From contig JBIOVB010000003.1 of NCBI GenBank assembly GCA_044867525.1, positions 1 through 37,396 of the forward strand: a stretch of 37,396 nt of DNA, given 5' to 3'. Below the pieces are notes generated by a model. The model worked only from the letters and a program-made list of their open reading frames with translations. It did no database searches and was not told the origin of the DNA. Positions 1 through 8,100 of the stretch are shown here, in pieces. Positions within the stretch are counted from its first letter, which is position 1. Every line of letters starts with the position of its first letter. The translations under genes and the position numbers were made by a program. The stretch is from JALYNX01 sp044867525. Its GTDB lineage: Bacteria > Actinomycetota > Acidimicrobiia > Spongiisociales > ZC4RG35.

Positions 1-1
1 T

Positions 2-319
2 CGCCAGAAGCTGCTCGATCTTCACGAATCGGACATCCGTTACAACCGCCATCTCCTCTCCCGGTACACACCCGACGCCCACGGAGTCCAGATCCTCACC
101 GACCAACACCTCAGCCGAGCTCGCGACCTCTCATCATGGAGCATCCGGGAATTAGGCCATGACCGCTACCTCGTCGAAGCAGAAGACCTCACCGCCTGGT
201 ACTCCACACCACTCCCCGACCAAGACACCCTCGACCAGGCCCGCCACGACTTCGGCGACATGATCCTCACCAAAGAGACCATCGCCGCAAACCCACCACC
301 CTGGAGACCAGCCGCCTAA
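2..319 (+). CDS. Partial hypothetical protein, C-terminal 105 residues
   Basis: The reading frame is open from the window edge and stops at TAA 317-319, so only the C-terminus is visible. It is rich in charged residues and Trp/Tyr, includes a segment reading LTDQHLSRARDLSSW and ends in PPPWRPAA. I see no catalytic motif and do not recognise the family. Codon choice (CCA, ACC, ATC, CTC) and lower G+C differ from the genes after position 800. It lies upstream of an integrase remnant in the same orientation, so cargo of the same decayed mobile element is the natural reading, but that is inference. Nothing else is apparent between its stop and about position 450. Confidence 0.6.
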   Translation, partial: RQKLLDLHESDIRYNRHLLSRYTPDAHGVQILTDQHLSRARDLSSWSIRELGHDRYLVEAEDLTAWYSTPLPDQDTLDQARHDFGDMILTKETIAANPPPWRPAA

Positions 320-450
320 CAGCTAGCGACCTCCCCTGGGACAACGGGCCCGAGATCTGCAACGTCATCTGCAGCACAAGAGCTGTCGGATCACACGATG
401 CACGGATGCGGCGAGCCATGCGCTTGACTTATCTTGGTGGACCTCGAGTC

Positions 451-611
451 GGTGCCCTCAAGGAACGGATCCCGATCAAGGGCGTGACCGAAGGCTCGGC
501 CATTCCAACCCGGCCTACACCATGGCCACCTACCAACAGGTCCTCCCCGGCATGCAGGCCGAAGCCGCAGCCACCTTCGAACAGGTCATCCGAGAAACCC
601 GAAGGTCATAG
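451..611 (+). pseudogene. Tyrosine recombinase (integrase) C-terminal remnant, frameshifted
   Basis: Two frames together spell the C-terminus of an actinobacterial phage/ICE-type tyrosine integrase. Frame A (451-491) reads ALKERIPIKGVTE. The adjoining frame (495-611) reads LGHSNPAYTMATYQQVLPGM, then QAEAAATFEQV, and stops at TAG 609-611. The family usually has a continuous VTERLGHxNPAxTMATYQHVLPGM segment, so one base is missing around 490-494 (codon for the R before LGH). The LGH box and the presumed nucleophile Tyr (531-533) remain. The core domain with the HxxR box cannot be recognised upstream. It ends 111 bp from the 3' end of tRNA-fMet. Tyrosine integrases often use tRNA 3' ends as attachment sites, so this is probably the scar of an old integration. 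Confidence 0.72.
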
Positions 612-634
612 GTGCGGCGAAAGCCCTGGTAGAG

Positions 635-686
635 ACGGTAGACGAAACGGTAGAAACCCGGGAGAAGGACGCTCCGGAACGGTAGA
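635..686. repeat. Short direct repeats ACGGTAGA x3 beside the integrase remnant
   Basis: The octamer ACGGTAGA occurs at 635-642, 647-654 and 679-686. A second 10-mer, AAGCCCTGGT, occurs at 621-630 and 686-695 and in inverted form at 709-718. They fill the gap between the integrase stop and the tRNA 3' end. Their position suggests integrase or excisionase arm sites or attachment-site debris; that function is inference only. Confidence 0.45.
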
Positions 687-718
687 AGCCCTGGTCAGCA
701 GTTCGCTGACCAGGGCTT
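686..718 (-). terminator. Intrinsic terminator-like hairpin after tRNA-fMet
   Basis: A perfect 14-bp inverted repeat (arms 686-699 and 705-718, loop AGTTC) starts 5 nt past the tRNA 3' end on the minus strand. The following run (TTCTACC) is only a weak U-tract, so termination efficiency is uncertain. It would also work for plus-strand transcripts leaving the mobile-element remnant. Confidence 0.6.
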
Positions 719-722
719 TCAG

Positions 723-796
<74 letters not shown>

Positions 797-813
797 TCGC
801 TTGTGAAGGTCTG

Positions 814-842
814 ATTGTACGACGCGCTCGATCGTACGACAA
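814..842 (-). promoter_or_regulatory. Sigma-70-type promoter of tRNA-fMet
   Basis: On the minus strand TTGTCG (837-842) and TACAAT (814-819) are separated by exactly 17 bp, near the housekeeping consensus. The -10 box lies 17 bp before the mature tRNA 5' end. The palindromic TCGTACGA overlaps the -35 end of the spacer. This is the clearest promoter in the window. Confidence 0.75.
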
Positions 843-846
843 CAGG

Positions 847-1239
847 TCAGGGTGCCGACGTCCGCTCGGAGACGATCCGCTGCAGCTCGGCCCATACGTG
901 CGGCATATCCGCCCGAAGTGCTGTCACCTCGGGACCGTACATGACGATCGCCTCGATCGGGCTGGTGGCGATCACCGTTGCGGTCCTGATGTGCGTCTTG
1001 AGCACACCGATCTCACCGACGACGTCGCCCGGGCCCATTTGGGCGATCAACTGACCGTCCCGAAGAACGTCAGCGGTGCCAACCTTGATTACGAACAACT
1101 CGTAGGCGAGGGCGCCCTCTTCCACGATCGAGGTCCCTTGGTCGAGGTGCACCTCATCGGCATGCTCGGCAACCACCGCCCGCTCTCGGCGGGGCAGAGA
1201 GGCGAACAGCGGGATCGTATCCAGACCGGCAACATCCAT
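847..1239 (-). CDS. Single-domain cyclic-nucleotide-binding (cNMP) protein
   Basis: The 130-residue protein is a stand-alone Crp/cNMP-binding beta-barrel. IPLFASLPRRERAVVAEHAD matches the N-terminal helix of the fold, followed by a VxxGTSIVEEGALAYELFVI strand pair and GDVVGEIGVL, the phosphate-binding-cassette region. That region keeps GE but lacks the usual downstream RxAxV arginine context in full, having RTATVIATSP instead. There is no helix-turn-helix or effector domain, so it probably senses or scaffolds rather than binding DNA. I chose the ATG at 1239 because GGAGG sits six bases upstream; a longer frame begins inside the VOC gene and has no domain. It follows the VOC gene by 91 bp on the same strand. 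Ligand and role are unknown. Confidence 0.75.
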   Translation of the reverse strand: MDVAGLDTIPLFASLPRRERAVVAEHADEVHLDQGTSIVEEGALAYELFVIKVGTADVLRDGQLIAQMGPGDVVGEIGVLKTHIRTATVIATSPIEAIVMYGPEVTALRADMPHVWAELQRIVSERTSAP

Positions 1240-1330
1240 TGGGACCTCCAATCGAAGGCTACCTGTCCGGCTCGTCGGTGGGGCCGGATCATCAAGTGTC
1301 AGGCCGTGAAACTGACCAAGCCACCCCGGC

Positions 1331-1696
1331 TCAGACTGCTTCCGACACCCAACCCGAGATGCTGGCGGCGTGCCCGTCGAGGTCATGGAAATGCGCGGCA
1401 AGCAGATTCCGGGAACCGTCGCCACTGACCACTCGGGGCTCGATCTCGAAGGGCACCCCCCGACCGAGCAGTTCTGCATAGGCGGCATGGATGTCGTCCA
1501 CCTCGAACACGATCTCGGTCAACGATTGATCGTCGACAGGCCCGTCGATGCCGTTCAGTGCGAGTTGGATCGAGCCGGCGTCGAGAAAGGCGAACGCCTC
1601 GAAGCGGCCGAGGAGAGGCAGACCGACCTTCTCCGACCAGAACTCGACGGCGCGATCGACATCCGTGGTGCGCAGGATGAGGTTCGATACCTTCAT
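1331..1696 (-). CDS. VOC superfamily (glyoxalase/bleomycin-resistance-like) protein
   Basis: The protein is about 121 aa, the size of a single VOC module pair. It starts with a beta-alpha unit, LILRTTDVDRAVEFWSEKVG, typical of glyoxalase/dioxygenase folds. It ends with LLAAHFHDLDGHAASISGW, where the family normally has a metal-binding F.DPDGN.xE segment. Here the final Glu is replaced in the ASIS stretch, so metal binding and catalysis are uncertain. An in-frame TTG nine bases upstream (1705) is an alternative start; neither has a strong Shine-Dalgarno sequence. Substrate cannot be inferred. It may be cotranscribed with the downstream cyclic-nucleotide-binding gene. Confidence 0.8.
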   Translation of the reverse strand: MKVSNLILRTTDVDRAVEFWSEKVGLPLLGRFEAFAFLDAGSIQLALNGIDGPVDDQSLTEIVFEVDDIHAAYAELLGRGVPFEIEPRVVSGDGSRNLLAAHFHDLDGHAASISGWVSEAV

Positions 1697-1714
1697 CCTG
1701 CGCAAGCTACAGAT

Positions 1715-1828
1715 CTAGCCGAGCTCGTCCCACCAGATGGCGATCATCGAGTAGACCCCGATCACCACCATGAGGATCCCGGCCACCACTGCCACCACGT
1801 TCAATAGCAACCCCATGTCTGACATCAT
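1715..1828 (-). CDS. Small single-pass membrane peptide (37 aa)
   Basis: A short frame begins ATGATGTCAGAC and encodes about 37 residues with one strongly hydrophobic stretch, LLLNVVAVVAGILMVVIGVY, followed by SMIAIWWDELG. This is the layout of a single transmembrane helix with an acidic C-terminal end. It lies just upstream of the VOC gene, with its stop 18 bp before the VOC ATG and in the same direction. I see no clear ribosome-binding site, which weakens the call. No family is recognised; small membrane regulators or subunits have this shape. The ~60 bp between it and infA hold no other candidate. Confidence 0.4.
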   Translation of the reverse strand: MMSDMGLLLNVVAVVAGILMVVIGVYSMIAIWWDELG

Positions 1829-1890
1829 CGGAAATCGGTGTGACAGATTCCATAGACCGTTGAACCTATTTCGACGCCGAAAGGTCGGGT

Positions 1891-2118
1891 TCAGCGATAG
1901 CGCCAGACGATGCGACCCCGGGTGGGGTCGTAGGTCGAAACCTCGACGTCAACGGTGTCCCCTGGGAGCACCCGGATCCCACGACCCCGGCGCATCCGAC
2001 CCGACGGCTTGGCGAGCAACTCGAAGCCGCTCTCCAGCTTCACCTCGAAAGTGGAGTCTGGAAGCATCTTCACGACGGTGCCGCGCATCCGTATGTATTC
2101 GTCTTCGTCTTTGGCCAT
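1891..2118 (-). CDS. infA: Translation initiation factor IF-1
   Basis: The 75-residue protein is a single S1/OB-fold domain. MAKDEDEYIRMRGTVVKMLP and FEVKLESGFELLAKPSGRMR align with IF-1, as do the C-terminal IRVLPGDTVDVEVSTYDPTR and GRIVWRYR. IF-1 binds the ribosomal A-site with IF-2 and IF-3 during initiation. I chose the ATG at 2118 because it gives family length and has AGGA seven bases upstream. Unlike many bacteria, infA is not in the ribosomal-protein/rpmJ cluster here. It follows the UPF0182 gene by 100 bp and lies about 1.1 kb from the initiator tRNA. The 100-bp gap has a weak hairpin but no clear promoter. Confidence 0.95.
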   Translation of the reverse strand: MAKDEDEYIRMRGTVVKMLPDSTFEVKLESGFELLAKPSGRMRRGRGIRVLPGDTVDVEVSTYDPTRGRIVWRYR

Positions 2119-2218
2119 GGATTCCTGGGGAGGGGGCGCCATGGTAGGGGTAGCGGGCGCCGTTTGAGATGTCGGTGAGACAGCCACCGCGATCAGCAGT
2201 TCGTGGCTGCGGATCGGG

Positions 2219-5095
2219 TCAACCGAAGCGGGGAGCCATCGCCTCCACAGAGCCGGCGATAGTGCTCCTCGCCTCTTCTATGAGTCGCTGCGCCTCCTCC
2301 ACCCAACGCTGGTACTCGGAGAGGTCCCCCTCGCGTAGGGCATCGTCGGCGTTGGCGAAGGCGTCGGCGGCCTGATCCAACAACTCGTCGACGGTGCCGC
2401 CACCCGGGGTTGGCTCTGGCTCCGGGGATTCACCGCCCCCGAACACCAGATCGAGAGCGCCCTCCAATGTGGACGACCACTCCACCTGGTCCCCATTTAC
2501 GACGATCACCCGCTGGAACTCGGGAAAGCCACCGCCCTCCGCCTCGAGGAAGATCGGCTGCACATAGATGACTGCGTCTTCGATCGGGACCACCAGCATG
2601 TCACCCCTGATCACCCTGGAGCCCTGGTTGTTCCACAGCGTGAACTGCTGCGAGATAGTCGGGTCCTGCTCGATGCGTTGCCCAACCTGCTCGGTCCCGT
2701 CGACCAGCTCGCCCTGGGGCATCCGGAAGTCAATGAGACGCCCATATCGCCCGGGGGTCGAATCGGCCACGAGGAAGGCGGCCATGTTCTTCTTGGTGGA
2801 AGGGGTGAACGGCTGCAGCAGGAGATAGGAGAGGTCGGTCTCGCCCGGGATCGTGGTCAGCAGGTAGTAAGGGAGGATCTCCGCCAGATAACTCACCGTC
2901 CCCTGCGTCGTGTCATCACCACGCAGGAGCTCCGAGCCCACGCTCTGACCCCGCGAGATCGACGACGGGTCGCGCGGGAGATCCCACAGGTCGTTGCCGG
3001 AGAAGAGCTCACTGAAGTCGGTGACGTGGTACTCCAGGTAGAGGTCGCCCTGGACCCGGAACAAGTCCTGGGGGTAGCGAAGATGGTCGATCAGCGCTTC
3101 GGGCATTTCCGAAGCCGGCCGGAGCATCCCCGGGTAGACCTGTGACCAGGCCCGGGCCAGGGGATCGCTCGGGTCGTGGAGATAGAAGGTGACATCTCCG
3201 TCGTAGGCATCGATCACGGCCTTCACCGAGTTGCGCATGTAGTTGATCCCCGGCTGGAGAGACGTGGAGACGGGGAGTCGGTCCACCGAGGTCGGGGTCA
3301 GGGGTTGTGAGTACGGGTAATGGGTGGATGCTGTGTAGAGGTCGAGAACCCAGAGGATCCGGCCGTCCATGATCACCGGGTAGGGATCGGTGTCGACGTG
3401 GAGGAACGGTGCGAGGTTGCCCACGATCTGTCGGATGTTTCGCTCGACCAGGACCTTGCTCTCTGGCTTGATCTCACCGGAGATCAACAGGTTGAGGTCG
3501 CGGTAGCGGAAGGCGAAAGCGATCCGTTGCCAGATGCTGCTCAGCCGCACCCCGGCAGCCCCGTCGTATGAGTTCTTGGCGGTGTCCGTGCCCTCGACCG
3601 GGAAGTCGATCTCCTGGGGCTCGTCTCCGGTGACCACGATCACCGGCCGCCCTGGCGCGTAGGTCTCACCGAAATAGACCCGCGGCTGTTCCAACTCCAA
3701 CTGTTCGACGGAGGCCACCGGGGGCACGTCCTGCAGCAGGAATTGGGGCTGGCCGTCCTCCTGCACCACCGCCGCCGCGTTGGCCACCGCCCCCACACCG
3801 TGGGTGTAGATCAGGCGCTGGTTCTCCCAGTCGTCACGGGGCAGGTTGCGCTCCTCGAGCTCCCGTACGGCGAGCATCACCTGACGCGGCGTTCCCTCGT
3901 CGAGATAGCGGTCGGTGTCGACCACCCCCAGGTTGTAGTACGGACGGAGCTCTTGGAAGTTCTGATAGGTGCTGGGCAGGACCGAGGGCGCCCAGATCCT
4001 GAGATTCTCCATAGTGAGCTGGTTGGCCTCGATGTCCTCCGCCGTCAGGTCGTCGGACGCGGCGAAGGGCCTGATATCGACCTGATCGAGCTCCCATGCG
4101 GCGCGAGTGAAACGCAAGTTGTTCTGCAGGTACTCGGCCTCCTTGTCCTGGGGGTCGGGAGCCACCTGGAAACGCTGCACGATCAGGGGATAGATCACCG
4201 CCGCGGCGAGGGCGACCACGACCCACGACCCGACCGCCACCCCGGCGAGGATCCAACCCTGGCGGAAGATGTTCACGATGAACAGGACCGCGGCGACCAC
4301 GGCCACCAGTATCAGCAGCCGGTAGGCGGGGAGCCGGGCTGTGACGTCGGTGAAGCCGGGACCGAAGAAGTTGTTCCTGTCGGAGAGCAACAGCTCGTAC
4401 ATGTCCAGCCGATAGACCGCCGCCCGCACCAGAGCGATCAGTGCCAGCAGCACCGAGATGTGGATCTTGGGGCCCCGGGCCACCGCGAACCGCCGCCCGT
4501 TGAACCGGATGCCGCCGTTGAAGTAGTGGGAGACGACCACCACGATGAGGGTCAGGACCAGGGCATTGAAGACCCAGTCAGCGACGTCGGCCCACAACGG
4601 CAACTGGAACACGTAGAAGCCGACGTCCTGCCCGAAGAAGGGAGCATCGACCCCGAAGTCCTGGACGTTGATGAACAGGAACACGTCCTCCCGCCATGAG
4701 GCGACGGCCAGACCGAGCAACAGGGCGAGGAACCCTGTCACCCAGAAACGGACCTGGCGGGCCCGGGGCTCGATCCATTCCCGGAACCTCTCGATCAGCT
4801 CCTCTTCCTCCGAGAGGTCGAATGGGGCCCATCGTGGTGACAGTCGATCGGCGATCCGCAGGTTGATCCAGAGCAGGATGAACGAAACCGCGATCCCGAC
4901 CACCCCGAGGAAGATCGACATCCCCCATTTCCGCTGCCAGACCTCGGAGTAGCCGATGGAGTCGAACCAGAGGTAGTCGGTCCAGAGCGTGCCGAGGGCG
5001 GTCAGCGCCAGGTAGAGGAGGGCGCCGATCACCAGCACGATCGTGAGCGGGCGGCGGCGATCGGTCGGATAGTCCGCGGGCGCCCTGGTGAACAT
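2219..5095 (-). CDS. UPF0182 family large membrane protein
   Basis: The 958-residue protein has the architecture of the UPF0182 family common in Actinobacteria and Cyanobacteria. About seven transmembrane helices fall within roughly the first 320 residues (for example LTIVLVIGALLYLALTALGT and FWVTGFLALLLGLAVASW). A long extracytoplasmic domain follows (about 330-880) with conserved-looking stretches such as YTHGVGAVANAAAVVQEDGQ and NPxDPLARAW-like YLHDPSDPLARAW. The C-terminal tail carries a Pro/Glu linker (PEPEPTPGGG) and an amphipathic helix (WVEEAQRLIEEARS). Function of the family is not established. In mycobacteria, as I recall, the homologue lies next to the YlbL-type PDZ protease; here the two are separated only by the DivIVA-type gene, so a shared envelope role is plausible. 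Confidence 0.92.
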   Translation of the reverse strand: MFTRAPADYPTDRRRPLTIVLVIGALLYLALTALGTLWTDYLWFDSIGYSEVWQRKWGMSIFLGVVGIAVSFILLWINLRIADRLSPRWAPFDLSEEEELIERFREWIEPRARQVRFWVTGFLALLLGLAVASWREDVFLFINVQDFGVDAPFFGQDVGFYVFQLPLWADVADWVFNALVLTLIVVVVSHYFNGGIRFNGRRFAVARGPKIHISVLLALIALVRAAVYRLDMYELLLSDRNNFFGPGFTDVTARLPAYRLLILVAVVAAVLFIVNIFRQGWILAGVAVGSWVVVALAAAVIYPLIVQRFQVAPDPQDKEAEYLQNNLRFTRAAWELDQVDIRPFAASDDLTAEDIEANQLTMENLRIWAPSVLPSTYQNFQELRPYYNLGVVDTDRYLDEGTPRQVMLAVRELEERNLPRDDWENQRLIYTHGVGAVANAAAVVQEDGQPQFLLQDVPPVASVEQLELEQPRVYFGETYAPGRPVIVVTGDEPQEIDFPVEGTDTAKNSYDGAAGVRLSSIWQRIAFAFRYRDLNLLISGEIKPESKVLVERNIRQIVGNLAPFLHVDTDPYPVIMDGRILWVLDLYTASTHYPYSQPLTPTSVDRLPVSTSLQPGINYMRNSVKAVIDAYDGDVTFYLHDPSDPLARAWSQVYPGMLRPASEMPEALIDHLRYPQDLFRVQGDLYLEYHVTDFSELFSGNDLWDLPRDPSSISRGQSVGSELLRGDDTTQGTVSYLAEILPYYLLTTIPGETDLSYLLLQPFTPSTKKNMAAFLVADSTPGRYGRLIDFRMPQGELVDGTEQVGQRIEQDPTISQQFTLWNNQGSRVIRGDMLVVPIEDAVIYVQPIFLEAEGGGFPEFQRVIVVNGDQVEWSSTLEGALDLVFGGGESPEPEPTPGGGTVDELLDQAADAFANADDALREGDLSEYQRWVEEAQRLIEEARSTIAGSVEAMAPRFG

Positions 5096-5149
5096 CGGAG
5101 TCGAGGGTAACTGCTGGCGAACCTTGGAGAAGCTGGCTTTGGGGGAAGC

Positions 5150-6961
5150 TCAGACTGCGACGAGGGTGCACCCGCACCCGGCGTGAATGGGCGGGACGTT
5201 CTCCGTCGGCTCGGCCGCGGCCTGACTGCATGCCGAACATGGAGTGCCGGCGGAAACCCATTCCAAATGAGCGTCCGCTCCCACCGATTCCGTGATCCCG
5301 CTGTGATACCCGCGCAGTGCCAGCTCCCGGATCCTTCGCTCCGCCTCGTCGGTGCGCCAACCTCTGAACACCCGGGAGGCGGCGGACTGCCTCTCCCGAA
5401 GACCGGCACCGGCCTCGGTCAGCGCCCCGTCGATCGCTTTGGCCAGCGCCACCCCGAAGACGTCCGCCGCATCCGAGTGTGGGGTGTCCGGGCGTTTCAG
5501 GCGCTCCCCGGTCATCTCCTCGGCCACCGCATGTCCCGCGGCATAGCTCTCGGCCCAGAGGCCGATCAGGTCGGCGCGCATCGTGTCGGCAAGGCTCTTC
5601 TCATCCGGGCCCCAGCTCTCGTCGGTACGGAGGCTGTCCAGAGCCAGATTCTGCGCCTCGGTCACTGCCTTCTTCACCCCGCGCAGGGCGCGATTGCTGA
5701 TCGGCAGGAGGCGGACCTCTCTCTCTTCGATCCAGCCGGTGGTCTCCGCGCTCGACGGCGGGTCGTCCGCCGACTCCTCGGCCAGTGCCGGCTCGGGCGC
5801 CGGCTCGGGGTCGGCGTCGACCTCCGGCTCCGAACCTCGGAGAGATGCGAAGAGGGCCCCGACGTCGTCCCCCCTGGGTCGGGCCCACGACGGCAGCTGG
5901 TGGCTGTCTGGCTCCGTCGCCTCCGACGGAGGCAGGTCCTCGGCGATGGTCTCGACCTCCGGCTCGGCCGCCGCCGCCTCTTGCTCCTCCACCTCGATCG
6001 GAGCTGGCTCCGGGGCTGGCTCGGGCACGGGCTCGGTCCGCTGTTTGATCCTGGCCACGTCGTCAGCGACTTCGTCGGCCAGGGGCTCCGGACCCACGCC
6101 TTCACGCTGGCCCCGTTGGATCACCCGCACCGTCTCCCCCGGCTCCCAGGTCTGCAGCGGCGGCTTCTCCGGCTCACGGCGGGTGCCGATGACCCGAACA
6201 CTGGTGGTCGGCTCCGGTAGGTGCTCGATGCCCTCCCGCCGCTCCTCGAGCGTCGTCTCCAAGCGGGTCAGCGTGGCGCGGGCGTGCTCCAACTCCTCGA
6301 GAAGCTCCTCACGCCGCTCCTCCAGGGCCCGGGTCCGCTCCTGGGCGGCCTCGGCTGCCCGATGGGCCTGTTCGATGATCTCGTCATGCCGCTTGGTGGC
6401 CTGCGAGGAGATCTTCTCCGAATCCATGCTCGCCACACGAAACGCCTCTTCGGCCTCGCGACGCGCCGCGGATGTCAGTCGATGCGCCTCGCGCTCGGCC
6501 TCCCCCATAACGGTGAGAACGTCACGCTCCGCGTTTTGGCGCAGCTGGCGGAGCTCGGCCATGGTCTGGTTGAGGAGCTCGGTGCCGGTGGCCCAGGCGT
6601 CGCCGCGCAGTGCCTCGGCGTCGCTCCGCGCCTCCTTGACCACGGTCTCGGCCTCGGCCATGGCCTCCGCTCGCCACTGTGCGGCATCGAGGCTTGCCCT
6701 TTGCCTCATCGACTCGGCGGCTTTCCTGGCCGCCTGGAGCACGGAGGCCACTTCCCGCCCGACGTTGTCGAATTCGGACGCCAGGTCGCGATCGGCATAC
6801 TCCCCGAGCCGAGCGTTGAGACGATCCCGCTGCTCCCGGAGCTTCTCGATCTCCGCAGCAAGGACCTCGATCCGTTGCGTCACTTCGCCCGGATCGAACC
6901 CCCTCAGGACCGTTCGGAACTGGGCGCGCTGGATCTCCTCTGGGGCGAGGTCGGGCTCCAT
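5150..6961 (-). CDS. DivIVA-type coiled-coil protein with MuF-like C-terminal Cys motif
   Basis: The protein has 603 residues in three parts. Residues about 5-40 (IQRAQFRTVLRGFDPGEVTQ) match the DivIVA N-terminal membrane-targeting domain, followed by a long Ala/Glu/Arg coiled coil to about 250. A Pro/Glu/Ala-rich acidic linker runs to about 420. The C-terminal 180 residues form a separate helical region ending in PCSACSQ ... PPIHAGCGCTLVAV. The Cys575/Cys578 and His593/Cys596/Cys598 arrangement resembles the end of phage MuF/gp7 minor head proteins, which finish with CxxC ... PPxHxxCRCxLvp. DivIVA-type proteins organise polar growth or septation; the tail's purpose is unknown. The gene sits between UPF0182 and the Lon-like protease with 54- and 45-bp gaps, suggesting one operon. 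AGGG precedes the ATG. Confidence 0.8.
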   Translation of the reverse strand: MEPDLAPEEIQRAQFRTVLRGFDPGEVTQRIEVLAAEIEKLREQRDRLNARLGEYADRDLASEFDNVGREVASVLQAARKAAESMRQRASLDAAQWRAEAMAEAETVVKEARSDAEALRGDAWATGTELLNQTMAELRQLRQNAERDVLTVMGEAEREAHRLTSAARREAEEAFRVASMDSEKISSQATKRHDEIIEQAHRAAEAAQERTRALEERREELLEELEHARATLTRLETTLEERREGIEHLPEPTTSVRVIGTRREPEKPPLQTWEPGETVRVIQRGQREGVGPEPLADEVADDVARIKQRTEPVPEPAPEPAPIEVEEQEAAAAEPEVETIAEDLPPSEATEPDSHQLPSWARPRGDDVGALFASLRGSEPEVDADPEPAPEPALAEESADDPPSSAETTGWIEEREVRLLPISNRALRGVKKAVTEAQNLALDSLRTDESWGPDEKSLADTMRADLIGLWAESYAAGHAVAEEMTGERLKRPDTPHSDAADVFGVALAKAIDGALTEAGAGLRERQSAASRVFRGWRTDEAERRIRELALRGYHSGITESVGADAHLEWVSAGTPCSACSQAAAEPTENVPPIHAGCGCTLVAV

Positions 6962-7006
6962 CTTCCCTAGAAGATAACGACCGACCGACCTTTCGTCGTG
7001 GCTTCG

Positions 7007-8020
7007 CTAAGCAGCGCCGAGGTTTTCCAGGAAGTCGAGGGCCTCGTCGATGTGGGCGACAGGGACGATTTCGATCGCGTCCCGCTCCGCGGTCAGGGCC
7101 TCTTCGTAGTTGCCTTCGGGAACGAGGATGTACTCGGCCCCCGCTGCTTCCGCTCCTACCACCTTCTGGCGGATGCCACCGATGCTGCCGACCGTGCCGT
7201 CGTACGAGATGGTGCCGGTCCCTGCGATCACATGCCCCGCGGTGAGCTCGCCGGGCGTGAGGGTGTCCACGATGGCCAGGGCGTGCATCATCCCGGCCGA
7301 CGGGCCGCCCACGCTCCCGGCCTCGATGGTGAGGGGAAATGGTGGCTCGGTGAGCTCCCCGACAGTGATCCCGATCATTGCCCCCTCGGGATCGTCGGGC
7401 CGTGCTGCAAGCTCGACGTCGATCGTCTGGTCGGAGCCCTCCCGGGTGATTCCCATCACCACGACCTCGCCAGGGGTGTGACCGGCCAGAGCATCGGTGA
7501 GATCAGTGCTGTGAACGATCTCCACGCCATCGAAGCTGTTCACAGCATCACCGATCTGAAGCACCTCGGCTGATGGGGCATCCTCGATGAGATCTGTGAT
7601 CAGGACGTCGATGGGGACCATCTCATAGCCCAGGTGATTGAGAGCAACGGTTATCGCTCGCTGCGTCGAGTCGTCCATCTGTGCCAGGACACGGCGCCGG
7701 TACTCGTTGTCTGTCTCGTCGGGCTGGCGGAATGCCTCCTTGCGGACCAGGTCGATGTTGGGGTCCAGACCTGCGATCAAGGCCTCGAAGACATTCACGT
7801 CCTGGCTGACGACAGTCAACATCAACAGCTCGCCGTTGGGAGGGAAGACCTCGACTTCTCGGGCAACGACCGCATCGGCGGCGTCCGAGACCGGCCCCGA
7901 CGAGAAAGCGAGAAATGGGAGCTCGACGTTCCACGCGGCCAGGGCAAGGGCACCCGCGACAAGCAGGCCGCCTATGAGGAACAGGGGCCAGGAAGAGCCG
8001 CGCTCTGTCACGTCGTCCAT
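7007..8020 (-). CDS. YlbL-type PDZ/Lon-like (S16) serine protease
   Basis: The 337-residue protein has an N-terminal membrane anchor (PLFLIGGLLVAGALALAAW, about 12-30). A PDZ-like region about 140-205 includes APSAEVLQIGDAVNSFDGVE, and a Lon-type proteolytic domain occupies the C-terminus. The Ser-Lys dyad is visible: Ser241 in GGPSAGMMHAL and Lys286 in GSIGGIRQKVVGA. There is no AAA+ ATPase domain, so it is the ATP-independent, extracytoplasmic form of the family. It is presumably a membrane-associated protease for exported or envelope proteins. It is the first gene of a probable minus-strand run leading to the DivIVA-type gene and UPF0182. Confidence 0.92.
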   Translation of the reverse strand: MDDVTERGSSWPLFLIGGLLVAGALALAAWNVELPFLAFSSGPVSDAADAVVAREVEVFPPNGELLMLTVVSQDVNVFEALIAGLDPNIDLVRKEAFRQPDETDNEYRRRVLAQMDDSTQRAITVALNHLGYEMVPIDVLITDLIEDAPSAEVLQIGDAVNSFDGVEIVHSTDLTDALAGHTPGEVVVMGITREGSDQTIDVELAARPDDPEGAMIGITVGELTEPPFPLTIEAGSVGGPSAGMMHALAIVDTLTPGELTAGHVIAGTGTISYDGTVGSIGGIRQKVVGAEAAGAEYILVPEGNYEEALTAERDAIEIVPVAHIDEALDFLENLGAA

Positions 8021-8026
8021 AATTCG

Positions 8027-8032
8027 ATCGTA
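8027..8032 (-). promoter_or_regulatory. Candidate -10 box for a leaderless Lon-like protease transcript
   Basis: TACGAT on the minus strand ends six bases before the ATG of the Lon-like gene, and no Shine-Dalgarno sequence is present. This spacing is that of leaderless transcripts in Actinobacteria. No good -35 hexamer is visible. Confidence 0.4.
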
Positions 8033-8100
8033 CCTGGGGTCGGGGGACCGGGTCTTAGACGTAAAGTGCCACCGACTTGGTTTCCAGGAGATAAAGGTTC

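Noticed and set aside
2181..2209. Hairpin CAGCCAC...GTGGCTG between UPF0182 and infA
   Set aside because: Seven-bp stem with a 15-nt loop and no U-tract; too weak to call a terminator.
3743..4699. 318-codon plus-strand frame antisense to UPF0182
   Set aside because: Composition (His, Asp, Val and Gln rich) is typical of the shadow of a GC-rich gene; the minus strand has the family match.
5583..6977. 464-codon Ser/Arg-rich plus-strand frame
   Set aside because: Mirror of the Ala/Glu coiled coil of the DivIVA-type protein; low complexity and no domain.
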